64,000 nt of DNA from Clostridium mediterraneense (GTDB lineage: Bacteria; Bacillota; Clostridia; Clostridiales; Clostridiaceae), in the NCBI RefSeq assembly GCF_900091705.1, contig NZ_LT594785.1, forward strand, positions 796,119-860,118. The letters are read 5' to 3'. This document shows, piece by piece, positions 56,877 to 64,000 of the stretch. Under the pieces are notes generated by a model. It had not been told where the DNA came from. It ran no database searches and was given only the letters and a program-made list of their open reading frames with translations. A program made the translations under genes and the position numbers. How positions within the stretch are numbered: the stretch's first letter is position 1; every line of letters begins with the position of its first letter.

Positions 56877-58319
56877 ATGAGAGAAATTTTTATAGAGAGA
56901 AGAGAAAATATATTAAGAGTTGCCATTAAGGATAATGGTGAATTAAGTGAGTGTTATATAGAAGAGGCACTAGAAGAACCTTTAGTTGGTGAACTTTATA
57001 AAGCTGTAGTAAAGAGAATAGTACCTGGAATTAAGGCTGCTTTTTTAGATATTGGATATGAAAAAGAAGTTTATATGTCTTTAGATAAAAAAGATTTTGA
57101 TAGTTTAAAACCAGGATCAGAATTTATCGTAGAAGTTATGAAAGAGGAAATAGGTAAAAAATCTGCAAAGGTTACAAGTTCATTTTCTTTAGCAGGAAAA
57201 TATATAGTCTTAGAAACTAAACATAAGCTGATAACAGTATCTAAGAAAATTAAAAACCATGCTTTTGAAAAAGAGATAAGAAGTCTTTTAAAGAAACCAA
57301 GTGATGTAGGGGTAACTCTAAGAACACAGGCAGAAAATGTAGGGATATATAAAATTCAAAGAGAGCTTAATGAACTTTATGAAGTATATAAGAGCATAGA
57401 GCAGAAAGCAAAATATGAATTAAAGCCTCAAAAACTTTATGATAATAATGCTTTAATTAATAAAATAACTAGAGATTTTGTTAACGAAGAAACTAAGAAG
57501 ATAGTTTTAGATAATGAAGATGATTTTAAGTTAATAGAAAAGTTATTAATTGATACGGAAATAAAATTAGAATTACATAAAGAAATTAGAACATTGTTTA
57601 GCTTTTATGGAATAGAAAAGGCTATTTTAAGTCTTAGAAATAATAGGGTTAATTTAAAATGTGGTGGGAATATAGTTATCGAGAAAACAGAAGCTATGTA
57701 TACTATTGATGTAAATTCAGCTAAGAATAACTCAGCTAAAAGTAAAGATACAACTGTTGATATAACTAATATAGAAGCTGCTAAAGAAATAGCAAGACAA
57801 ATTAAGCTTAGAAATCTTAGTGGTATTATAATAGTAGATTTTATTGATAGTTATAATGAACTTGCTAAAGAAAAGATTCTTAATATTTTAAGATATGAAT
57901 TATCAAGGGATAAGCAAAAAGCTAAGGTTTATGAATTTACAGAGCTTGGACTTATTCAAATTGCTAGAGCAAGAAGAGGGAAGAGTATTTATGAATTCCT
58001 AGAAGAAGATTGTAATAGATGTAGTGGACATGGAAAGGTATTAAAACTTTCATATATTTATCTTCTTCTTAAGAATGAAATTTTAAGATGGGATTTAGAA
58101 AATAATATTAGAGATTTCCATATAGTATTAAATAAGATATATGAGAAAGAAGTAAGAGGTGATATCTTTAAATTCTTAAAGGATATAGATGCTTTAAATC
58201 TTAATATTTATCTAAGTTTTGAAGAGTTTGAAGACTTTTATAAAATAGAACCTCTTATATTTAAAAACCAGATAGAAAATGTTAAAGATTACTTAGTTAA
58301 GAATATTGAAAAATATTAA
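56877..58319 (+). CDS. rng: Ribonuclease E/G family endoribonuclease
   Basis: Single-strand-specific endoribonuclease that matures rRNA and starts mRNA decay. It has 480 residues, RNase G size, without the long RNase E tail. An N-terminal S1 domain (AVVKRIVPGIKAAFLDIGYEKEVYM) leads to the catalytic DNase I-like part with YTIDVNSAKN and the second Mg-binding Asp in IIIVDFID. The zinc-link CxxC is in CNRCSGHGKV. GTG 56847 is in frame upstream; GAAGG at 7 nt before ATG 56877 decides the start. Confidence 0.94.
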   Translation: MREIFIERRENILRVAIKDNGELSECYIEEALEEPLVGELYKAVVKRIVPGIKAAFLDIGYEKEVYMSLDKKDFDSLKPGSEFIVEVMKEEIGKKSAKVTSSFSLAGKYIVLETKHKLITVSKKIKNHAFEKEIRSLLKKPSDVGVTLRTQAENVGIYKIQRELNELYEVYKSIEQKAKYELKPQKLYDNNALINKITRDFVNEETKKIVLDNEDDFKLIEKLLIDTEIKLELHKEIRTLFSFYGIEKAILSLRNNRVNLKCGGNIVIEKTEAMYTIDVNSAKNNSAKSKDTTVDITNIEAAKEIARQIKLRNLSGIIIVDFIDSYNELAKEKILNILRYELSRDKQKAKVYEFTELGLIQIARARRGKSIYEFLEEDCNRCSGHGKVLKLSYIYLLLKNEILRWDLENNIRDFHIVLNKIYEKEVRGDIFKFLKDIDALNLNIYLSFEEFEDFYKIEPLIFKNQIENVKDYLVKNIEKY

Positions 58320-58326
58320 AATTAGC

Positions 58327-58355
58327 TTTACAAGGACTGTCAATTATGATAGAAT
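58327..58355 (+). promoter_or_regulatory. Sigma-A promoter for rplU-prp-rpmA
   Basis: TTTACA (58327-58332), 17-nt spacer, TAGAAT (58350-58355). Confidence 0.65.
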
Positions 58356-58445
58356 TTCTTTTGTAAACCGCTCACGAATAGGTTTTTTTTATTAAACAGT
58401 TTTACTGTACCTTAAGTGGCGAGACCGTTATGAGGAGGTGTTTTT
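58356..58445 (+). promoter_or_regulatory. Putative L21 ribosomal protein leader
   Basis: A 5' leader of about 85 nt, structured and more GC-rich than neighbouring spacers. It includes CCGCTCAC and GTGGCGAGACCG as possible long-range arms and a small hairpin ACAGT/ACTGT. Position matches the L21 leader motif found before rplU in Firmicutes, thought to bind L21 and autoregulate the operon. Assigned from location and partial pairing only. Confidence 0.5.
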
Positions 58446-58757
58446 ATGTACGCAGTAGTTACTACAGGAGGAAAACAATACAGAGTTCAAGAAGGAGACG
58501 TATTATTCGTTGAAAAGCTTGATGCTGAAGTAGAATCAACAGTTGAATTAACAGAAGTTCTTGCAGTTGCAAAGGATGGAGAAATCAAGGTTGGTACACC
58601 AGTAGTTGAAGGTGCTAAGGTTGTTGCTAAAGTTTTAGCTCAAGGAAAAGCTAAGAAGGTTGTTGTATTCAAGTACAAACCAAAGAAAGACTATAGAAGA
58701 AAAAATGGTCACAGACAACCATACACAAAGTTAGTTATAGAAAAGATCGAAGCTTAA
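58446..58757 (+). CDS. rplU: 50S ribosomal protein L21
   Basis: 103 residues, the normal L21 size. It begins [18 protein letters not shown] and ends with [21 protein letters not shown], the family's RNA-binding tail. A very strong GAGGAGGTG Shine-Dalgarno lies 5 nt from the ATG. First gene of rplU-prp-rpmA, where the protease that processes L27 lies between the two ribosomal proteins. Confidence 0.98.
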   Translation: MYAVVTTGGKQYRVQEGDVLFVEKLDAEVESTVELTEVLAVAKDGEIKVGTPVVEGAKVVAKVLAQGKAKKVVVFKYKPKKDYRRKNGHRQPYTKLVIEKIEA

Positions 58758-58763
58758 TTTATT

Positions 58764-59135
58764 ATGATTAAGATTAGAATTGAAACAAAGAACGATAACA
58801 TAATATCCTTTACAGTAAAAAATCATGCTCTTCGTGAAAGAGATATGATTTTAGCAGGGGAAGCATATGATATGGTATGTAATTCTGTATCAGTATTAGC
58901 TCAAAGTGCTTTAATTGGTTTAGATGAAGTGTTAAAGCTTAATGTAAACTATGAAATTGCTGATGGATATTTAAAGCTTGATTTAAATGGATTCACTGAT
59001 GAAGAAATTAATCAAGCTCAGGTTTTATTAAAAACCTTTGAAAAAAGCTTAGAGAGTGTAATTCTAAGTATAGAACAAAGTTTTGGATATAAGAAACGTT
59101 GTGAATATATAGATTTTAAAAAAGAGGAGGTGTAG
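58764..59135 (+). CDS. prp: Ribosomal-processing cysteine protease Prp
   Basis: Removes the N-terminal extension of L27, a step essential in Firmicutes and related phyla. It has 123 residues (YsxB family). The catalytic His is in KNHALRERD (family pattern GHA, here NHA) and the catalytic Cys in [11 protein letters not shown]. It starts 6 nt after the rplU stop with no clear Shine-Dalgarno, so translation is probably coupled to rplU. Its substrate is encoded by the next gene. Confidence 0.94.
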   Translation: MIKIRIETKNDNIISFTVKNHALRERDMILAGEAYDMVCNSVSVLAQSALIGLDEVLKLNVNYEIADGYLKLDLNGFTDEEINQAQVLLKTFEKSLESVILSIEQSFGYKKRCEYIDFKKEEV

Positions 59136-59139
59136 TAAA

Positions 59140-59436
59140 ATGATAATCATGAACCTTCAATTATTCGCTCACAAAAAGGGAATGGGTAGTACAAAGAACG
59201 GAAGAGACTCAGAGTCAAAGAGATTAGGTGTTAAATGTGCAGACGGACAATTCGTACTTGCAGGAAACATCCTTGTTAGACAAAGAGGAACAAAAATCCA
59301 TCCAGGTGCTAACGTAGGAAAAGGTGGAGATGATACTCTATTCGCAAAGATAGATGGTGTTGTTAAATACGAAAGACTTGGAAGAGATAAGAAAAAAGCT
59401 TCTGTTTACCCAGTAAACATAGAAATAGCTGAATAA
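59140..59436 (+). CDS. rpmA: 50S ribosomal protein L27 with cleavable N-terminal extension
   Basis: 98 residues. The N-terminus [14 protein letters not shown] contains the Prp recognition sequence; cleavage after Phe exposes AHKKG, which reaches the peptidyl transferase centre. The core [18 protein letters not shown] is typical. RBS GAGGAGGTG lies 9 nt upstream. It lies 4 nt after prp and ends the operon at a strong terminator. Confidence 0.98.
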   Translation: MIIMNLQLFAHKKGMGSTKNGRDSESKRLGVKCADGQFVLAGNILVRQRGTKIHPGANVGKGGDDTLFAKIDGVVKYERLGRDKKKASVYPVNIEIAE

Positions 59437-59451
59437 TTTTTATTCTTTAAT

Positions 59452-59482
59452 AAAAAGCACCCTAGACACTAGGGTGCTTTTT
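59452..59482 (+). terminator. Terminator of rplU-prp-rpmA
   Basis: Stem 59452-59465 with 59469-59482 (AAAAAGCACCCTAG), 3-nt loop, T-run. Confidence 0.9.
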
Positions 59483-59572
59483 TAGAACCAATTAACTGAA
59501 GGTAGGATTTAAATGATTCTATCTAGGCAATAATAAAAATAAATCCTATTTGACGTAAGGTAAGGTGATTAA

Positions 59573-60859
59573 ATGTTTATAGATACAGCCAAAATATTTG
59601 TCAGATCTGGTAATGGTGGAAATGGAGCTATCTCTTTTAGAAAAGAAAAATATATCCCATTAGGAGGACCTGATGGTGGAGATGGTGGAAAAGGTGGAGA
59701 TATAATTTTAAGAGTTAATCCACAAATAACAACATTATTAGATTTAAAATATAAGAGAAAATTCATAGCTGAAGAAGGTAAAAACGGCCAAGGTTCAAAA
59801 TGCTATGGAAAAGATGGTAAAGATCTTGTTATTGAAGTACCAATGGGAACAATAGTAAGAGATGAAGAAAGTAATAAAATAATGGTTGACCTTTCACATG
59901 CAGATGATGAGTACATAGTTTGTAAAGGTGGAAGAGGTGGAAGAGGTAACTGTAAATTCTGTACACCTACAAGACAGGCGCCAAGTTTCTCAGAACCAGG
60001 TATGCCAGGTGAAGAAAGAATGATAAAGTTAGAGCTTAAACTTTTAGCTGACGTTGGACTTTTAGGGTTCCCGAATGTAGGAAAGTCAACACTATTATCA
60101 GTAGTTACAAAGGCTAAGCCTAAAATAGCTAACTATCACTTCACAACTTTAAAACCTAATTTAGGAGTTGTTGCCGGTAAGGGAACAAAACCATTTGTTA
60201 TGGCTGATATTCCAGGTATTATTGAAGGAGCATCAGAAGGAGTTGGTTTAGGTCTTGAATTCTTAAGACATATCGAAAGAACAAGACTTTTAATACATGT
60301 TGTAGATATTTCAGGAATAGAAGGAAGAGATCCAGTTGATGACTTTAAGAAAATCAATGAGGAGCTTAAAAACTACAATGTAAAGTTATGGGATAGACCA
60401 CAAATAGTTGTTGCTAATAAGATTGATATGTTATACGATGATGAAATCTTTGAAAACTTCAAGAAAGAAGTTAATGCAATGGGATATGACAAGGTATTTA
60501 AAATGTCAGCAGCTACATCTCAAGGGGTTGATGAACTTATGAAAGAAGTAGCAATGATGTTAGATCAAATTCCAGTAACAGATCTTTATATTGAAGAAGA
60601 TGAAAGATATATACCAGAAGATAAGAACTTCACATATACAATAACACCGATAGTTGAAGATGGAGTTAATGTATTTGTACTTGAAGGAAGCTTTATAGAT
60701 AGATTATTAATGTCTACTTACATTAATGACCCAGATTCATTAAGATATCTTCATAAGGTACTTACAACTAAAGGTATATTTGATGAATTAAGAGAAATGG
60801 GAATAGAAGACGAAGACATAGTAAGACTTAAAGACTATGAATTCGAATATCTAATGTAA
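59573..60859 (+). CDS. obgE: GTPase Obg (CgtA)
   Basis: Essential GTPase in 50S assembly and (p)ppGpp response. It has 428 residues. The glycine-rich Obg fold (1-158) has [16 protein letters not shown]-like repeats ([19 protein letters not shown]). The G domain has [12 protein letters not shown] (G1), the switch-region Thr in [18 protein letters not shown] (G3) and NKID (G4). The C-terminal OCT domain (about 345-428) is the Firmicute type. RBS AAGGTGAT precedes the ATG. Confidence 0.98.
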   Translation: MFIDTAKIFVRSGNGGNGAISFRKEKYIPLGGPDGGDGGKGGDIILRVNPQITTLLDLKYKRKFIAEEGKNGQGSKCYGKDGKDLVIEVPMGTIVRDEESNKIMVDLSHADDEYIVCKGGRGGRGNCKFCTPTRQAPSFSEPGMPGEERMIKLELKLLADVGLLGFPNVGKSTLLSVVTKAKPKIANYHFTTLKPNLGVVAGKGTKPFVMADIPGIIEGASEGVGLGLEFLRHIERTRLLIHVVDISGIEGRDPVDDFKKINEELKNYNVKLWDRPQIVVANKIDMLYDDEIFENFKKEVNAMGYDKVFKMSAATSQGVDELMKEVAMMLDQIPVTDLYIEEDERYIPEDKNFTYTITPIVEDGVNVFVLEGSFIDRLLMSTYINDPDSLRYLHKVLTTKGIFDELREMGIEDEDIVRLKDYEFEYLM

Positions 60860-60879
60860 TTATTGGAGGCAGAGTTATT

Positions 60880-61185
60880 ATGATAACAACAAAGCAAAGA
60901 GCTTTTTTAAGAGGACTAGCAAATAAATTAGATCCTATATTCCAAGTTGGTAAAAATGGAGTAGAAGATAATTTCTTAAAACAATTAGAAGAAGCTTTAG
61001 AAAAAAGAGAGCTTATCAAAATAAAGGTTTTAGAAAATAGTGGATTAACAGCTAGAGAAGCTTCAGATATAATTTGTGAGGAAATTGGATGCGAAGGAAT
61101 TCAAGCTATCGGAAGTAAGCTTGTAATTTATAAGCAATCAAAGAAAAATCCTAAAATAGAATTACCTGTTGCAAAAAGAAAATAA
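60880..61185 (+). CDS. yhbY: YhbY-type CRM-domain RNA-binding protein
   Basis: 101 residues forming one CRM domain, associated with pre-50S particles. Hallmarks: LRGLANKLDPIFQVGKNGV at the start, REASDIICEEIGCEGIQAIGSKLVIYK at the end. It lies 20 nt after obgE with RBS TTGGAGG, so the two are probably cotranscribed. In many clostridia nadD comes next, but here a terminator follows. Confidence 0.95.
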   Translation: MITTKQRAFLRGLANKLDPIFQVGKNGVEDNFLKQLEEALEKRELIKIKVLENSGLTAREASDIICEEIGCEGIQAIGSKLVIYKQSKKNPKIELPVAKRK

Positions 61186-61195
61186 TATTATCTAT

Positions 61196-61225
61196 AGGAC
61201 TGTCTCAAGTGGGGCAGTCTTTTTA
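61196..61225 (+). terminator. Terminator after yhbY
   Basis: 9-bp core (61198-61206 with 61211-61219, two G-T pairs), AAGT loop, T-run. Confidence 0.75.
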
Positions 61226-61354
61226 TATTATAAGCTAAGAGTAATTTTTGAGTGTAGAGTATAAATTTAATTAGTTTATTAAATACTTATAGAGTTCCTA
61301 TTATCTAATATTTTTTGTTATAATATTTAGAGATTGTTAATTTAGGAGAATGTT

Positions 61355-61924
61355 ATGTTAGAAGAAAAAATTAAGGATTATTTAAAAGAACATTTGAGTG
61401 ATAGAAGATATAATCATACTTTAGGAGTTTGTCAGTCAGCGATTGAACTTGCAAAACTTTATGGGGAAGATACAGAAAGAGCAAAAATAGCAGCTCTTAT
61501 TCATGATATGGCAAAGGAAATGCCTATAAAAGATCAAAAAGAAATATTAGAAGTAAATGGCTTTAAGATAACTGAGGATGAAGAAAATTCACCACAGATA
61601 TTACATGGCTTTGTTGCATCTATTTTAGGAAAAAGTATATTTAATATAACTGATGAAGAAATACTTAGTTCTGTTTATTATCATAGTACAGGTAAGAGAG
61701 ATATGACAAAACTTGAGAAAATAGTTTATCTTGCTGATTATATTGAGCCAGGTAGAATTTATCCAGGTGTAGATGAGCTTAGAGAAGTTTCTAAGAAGAG
61801 TTTAGATGAAGGTGTACTTATGGGACTTAATAATACAATTAAGCTTGTTATTGATAATAGAGGGGTAATACATCCACTTACATTAGAGGCTAGAAACTAT
61901 TTAATAATTAATTTGAAAAAATAG
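61355..61924 (+). CDS. yqeK: YqeK family HD-domain phosphohydrolase
   Basis: 189-residue HD-superfamily enzyme; YqeK proteins cleave diadenosine tetraphosphate symmetrically. Metal residues: His in YNHTLGVCQSA, the HD pair in AALIHDMAKEMP, later His in LHGFVAS and YYHSTGKRDM, and Asp in YLADYIEPGR. RBS TAGGAGA precedes the ATG; TATAAT about 35 nt upstream (61320-61325) may be its promoter. In relatives yqeK is usually coupled to nadD, which is not here. Confidence 0.93.
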   Translation: MLEEKIKDYLKEHLSDRRYNHTLGVCQSAIELAKLYGEDTERAKIAALIHDMAKEMPIKDQKEILEVNGFKITEDEENSPQILHGFVASILGKSIFNITDEEILSSVYYHSTGKRDMTKLEKIVYLADYIEPGRIYPGVDELREVSKKSLDEGVLMGLNNTIKLVIDNRGVIHPLTLEARNYLIINLKK

Positions 61925-61948
61925 TATTTTAAGCTAAGGAGTAGTTAA

Positions 61949-62863
61949 ATGAGTAAATTAAAATCTGTAATAAACGATGATTATGATAAAAAGAAAATTA
62001 GAGAACTTTTAAAAGATAGCTTAGAGTTATCTAGTAGATTTATTAAAAAAGCTGGAAGAGAGAAAAGAGTTTTTGTAAATGGTAAGCCTGTTACTATGAA
62101 TTATATTTTATCAGCTGGAGAGATTGTAGAAGTTGAACTACAAAGAGAAGAAAGTCAAGATATAGAACCAGAAGATATAGATATTGAAGTAGTTTATGAG
62201 GATGATGATATTTTAGTATTAAATAAGCAGCCTTTTATGGTTGTACATCCAACTAAAAATTATAGTACAGGAACTCTTGCTAATGGTATTTTATATTATT
62301 TTAAAAAGACAGGTCAAAATTGTATAGTAAGACTTGTAAGTAGACTTGATATGAATACTTCTGGTCTTATAATTATAGGAAAAAATCAATATGCTCATGC
62401 AAAACTTTCATCTGAAATGAAGACTGAAAGATTCCAAAAAAGATATCTTGCTTTAGTTCATGGGAATTTTGTAGAAAAAGAGGGTACTATAAATAAGCCT
62501 ATATATAGAGTAGGTGGAGAAACTATTGAAAGAGTTATTGATGAAAGAGGAAAAGAGAGTATAACACATTATAAAGTTATTGAAAGCTTTAATGGAGCAG
62601 ATCTTGTAGAATGTTTACTTGAAACAGGGAGAACACATCAAATTAGAGTTCATTTAAAGAGTATGGGACACCCTATATTTGGAGATGAGCTATATGGTAA
62701 AGAATTTGATGATGAACAATACATAAATAGGCAAGCATTACATGCTTATGGATTAGATTTTTATAGTCCAAGAAGTGAAGAAAAGTTATCTCTTAGAGCA
62801 GAACTTCCAAATGATTTAAAAGAACTTATAAATAAGCTTAGAAATAATGAAATAAAACTTTAA
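61949..62863 (+). CDS. RluA-family rRNA/tRNA pseudouridine synthase
   Basis: 304 residues with an N-terminal S4 domain (FIKKAGREKRVFVNGKPV, about 28-60) and the RluA catalytic domain. The catalytic Asp is in LVSRLDMNTSGLII (about 130), and LLETGRTHQIRVHLKSMGHPIFGD is the conserved C-terminal block. RluD-like by domain layout, but Firmicutes carry several paralogues, so the target uridine cannot be named. RBS AAGGAG lies 8 nt from the ATG, 24 nt after yqeK. Confidence 0.94.
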   Translation: MSKLKSVINDDYDKKKIRELLKDSLELSSRFIKKAGREKRVFVNGKPVTMNYILSAGEIVEVELQREESQDIEPEDIDIEVVYEDDDILVLNKQPFMVVHPTKNYSTGTLANGILYYFKKTGQNCIVRLVSRLDMNTSGLIIIGKNQYAHAKLSSEMKTERFQKRYLALVHGNFVEKEGTINKPIYRVGGETIERVIDERGKESITHYKVIESFNGADLVECLLETGRTHQIRVHLKSMGHPIFGDELYGKEFDDEQYINRQALHAYGLDFYSPRSEEKLSLRAELPNDLKELINKLRNNEIKL

Positions 62864-62871
62864 TTATAAAA

Positions 62872-62900
62872 AAGATGGTAGAATATCTACCATCTTAATT
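62872..62900. terminator. Bidirectional terminator at the convergent gene ends
   Basis: 11-bp stem (62872-62882 with 62886-62896), ATA loop. The minus-strand stop codon (62887-62889) lies inside its 3' arm. Confidence 0.75.
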
Positions 62901-64000
62901 TATTTCGTCTATTTTTACTTTTAAATATTATCTTTTTATATCTTTTTCTATAACGCATTCTAAATAATCTATCTTTAATTATAAATATAATTATCAGTAG
63001 TAATACCAGTACAGCTAGTATTATTAATATATTTGATTTTATAAAGTTTATAGATTTTTTTAGAGGTGAAGGAGAAACATCAACTCCACTTAATAAAGGT
63101 AAATGTATAATAGTTTTATTGTTTACTAAGATTTCTGAATTTAGCACTTCTTCGCCTTTTTTTAGCGTAATATTATTTAAATCTTTATTTTCAAGCTTTA
63201 TATTGGTAGATATATTATCATCTGTTGAAATAGTTTTACTTCTTGAAAATGAAGTAGAATCGTTTTCAGTTAGATAATATACATCATCTGAAGCAAGTAA
63301 TGGTACTTTAGTATCATTATTTACTGCAATACTTGAAACTTCATCACCTTTATTAATTATTTTAACTAAACCATAGTTATCAAAACCATAATCCATTAAA
63401 GCTTTTGTATCTGTAAAATTATTTGCTTTTAATTCAGATTTTAAAAGTACAGATATAAGAGTCTGATTTCCTTTTTTTGCAGCAGCAACAAAGCTACATT
63501 TAGCTAGCTCAGTATAACCAGTTTTAGTTGCAATTAAATGTTCATAATAGCTCGAACTATTAGGATTTATCATTGATGTTGTATTGTTTACCCATTTAGT
63601 AGCCCCATCTACTTTACTTTCAGGTAATTCATATGTAATAGTTTTACTTATTCTTAAATAATCTTTATTCTTTATAGCTTCTCTCATTATTAGAGACAAA
63701 TCTGTTGCTGTAGTGTAATGATTATCATCATATAATCCACTAGCATTAACAAAATTAGTGTTAGTAGCTCCAAGTTCTTTTGCCCTTTTATTCATAAGCT
63801 TAGCAAATTTTTCTTCACTCCCTGATATATGTTCTGCAAGTGCCATAGCTGAATCGTTAGATGATTCTAGTAATAAAGCATAAAGGAGTTCTTCAACAGT
63901 ATACTGATCATTCTCTTTTAAGGCTATAGAACTTCCATCTGCAAATGGAGGATTTTTCCCAACAGTTACAATATCATTAAGCTTAGTATTCTCTAGTACT
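62887..64000 (-). CDS. DacF-like D-alanyl-D-alanine carboxypeptidase (5' truncated by window edge)
   Basis: Low-molecular-mass PBP (peptidase S11) that trims pentapeptides in peptidoglycan. The frame is open from 64000; the ATG at 63846 is internal. Visible are the SxN motif in LLLESSNDSAMALAEH and the KTG motif in LIATKTGYTELAKCSF. The SxxK serine lies upstream, outside the window. After the catalytic domain comes a PBP5-C-like beta domain, then a transmembrane helix (about 50 residues from the end) and a very basic tail rich in Arg and Lys. A true helix plus basic tail is more than the amphipathic anchor of E. coli PBP5. Confidence 0.92.
   Translation of the reverse strand, partial: VLENTKLNDIVTVGKNPPFADGSSIALKENDQYTVEELLYALLLESSNDSAMALAEHISGSEEKFAKLMNKRAKELGATNTNFVNASGLYDDNHYTTATDLSLIMREAIKNKDYLRISKTITYELPESKVDGATKWVNNTTSMINPNSSSYYEHLIATKTGYTELAKCSFVAAAKKGNQTLISVLLKSELKANNFTDTKALMDYGFDNYGLVKIINKGDEVSSIAVNNDTKVPLLASDDVYYLTENDSTSFSRSKTISTDDNISTNIKLENKDLNNITLKKGEEVLNSEILVNNKTIIHLPLLSGVDVSPSPLKKSINFIKSNILIILAVLVLLLIIIFIIKDRLFRMRYRKRYKKIIFKSKNRRNKLRW

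Overview
The window is a low-GC, AT-rich stretch of a spore-forming Firmicute, most probably a Clostridium sensu stricto (cluster I, in the C. perfringens neighbourhood; the species cannot be fixed from sequence alone). The evidence is the pair of alpha/beta-type spore proteins behind a sigma-G-like promoter, spoIVFA/spoIVFB and yyaC, the L27 N-terminal extension with its Prp protease, strong GGAGG ribosome binding sites, many TTG/GTG starts, and the gene order maf-radC-mreBCD-pbp2-minCDE-rodA-spoIVFAB-rng-rplU-prp-rpmA-obgE. No insertion sequence, prophage, CRISPR array or rRNA was seen. The window is chromosomal backbone with a few accessory genes.

Region by region. 1-2200: 3' part of an MreB/Mbl paralogue, the spore protein yyaC and an unknown anchored protein. 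2270-4320: a promoter driving a duplicated tRNA-Thr/tRNA-Tyr pair, then a SAM-I riboswitch controlling metK. 4321-9450: nagA, recD2, an eroded ComFA-like protein and comFC. 9420-9710: a raiA-motif non-coding RNA with its own promoter and terminator, ahead of hpf (raiA). 10700-16770: secA, prfB (with the programmed +1 frameshift) and tex. 16850-19780: FMN riboswitch and riboflavin importer ribU, the tsaE-tsaB-rimI operon and tRNA-Trp. 19850-20570: two tandem spore protein genes and two overlapping micro-ORFs.

20600-32480 is the most accessory-looking part: a solitary zinc-binding protein, a membrane MutS-like ATPase, a fused DUF262/HNH (GmrSD-like) protein, a helicase-like ATPase fused to a LexA-type self-cleaving domain, a DEDDh exonuclease, a CBS protein, a DinG-type helicase whose exonuclease domain has lost its active site, and yaaA. 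32590-38100: a DUF2334 deacetylase, a four-domain S1 protein, pepD and a SPOR-domain protein.

38100-64000 is a long elongation/division/sporulation/ribosome block: maf, radC, mreBCD, three consecutive class B PBP2 genes, minCDE, rodA, spoIVFA-spoIVFB, rng, L21 leader with rplU-prp-rpmA, obgE, yhbY, yqeK, an RluA-type pseudouridine synthase and a partial DacF-like carboxypeptidase. MreBCD, PBP2 and RodA form the lateral-wall machine, MinCDE places the septum, and SpoIVFA/FB process pro-sigma-K. Prp trims L27 so that it can be assembled into the ribosome.

The points most worth a second look are the LexA-ATPase fusion, the autonomous raiA RNA, the relic ComFA, the PBP2 triplication, apparent ATA start codons at up to three genes, and a perfect hairpin between the Shine-Dalgarno sequence and the start codon of metK.
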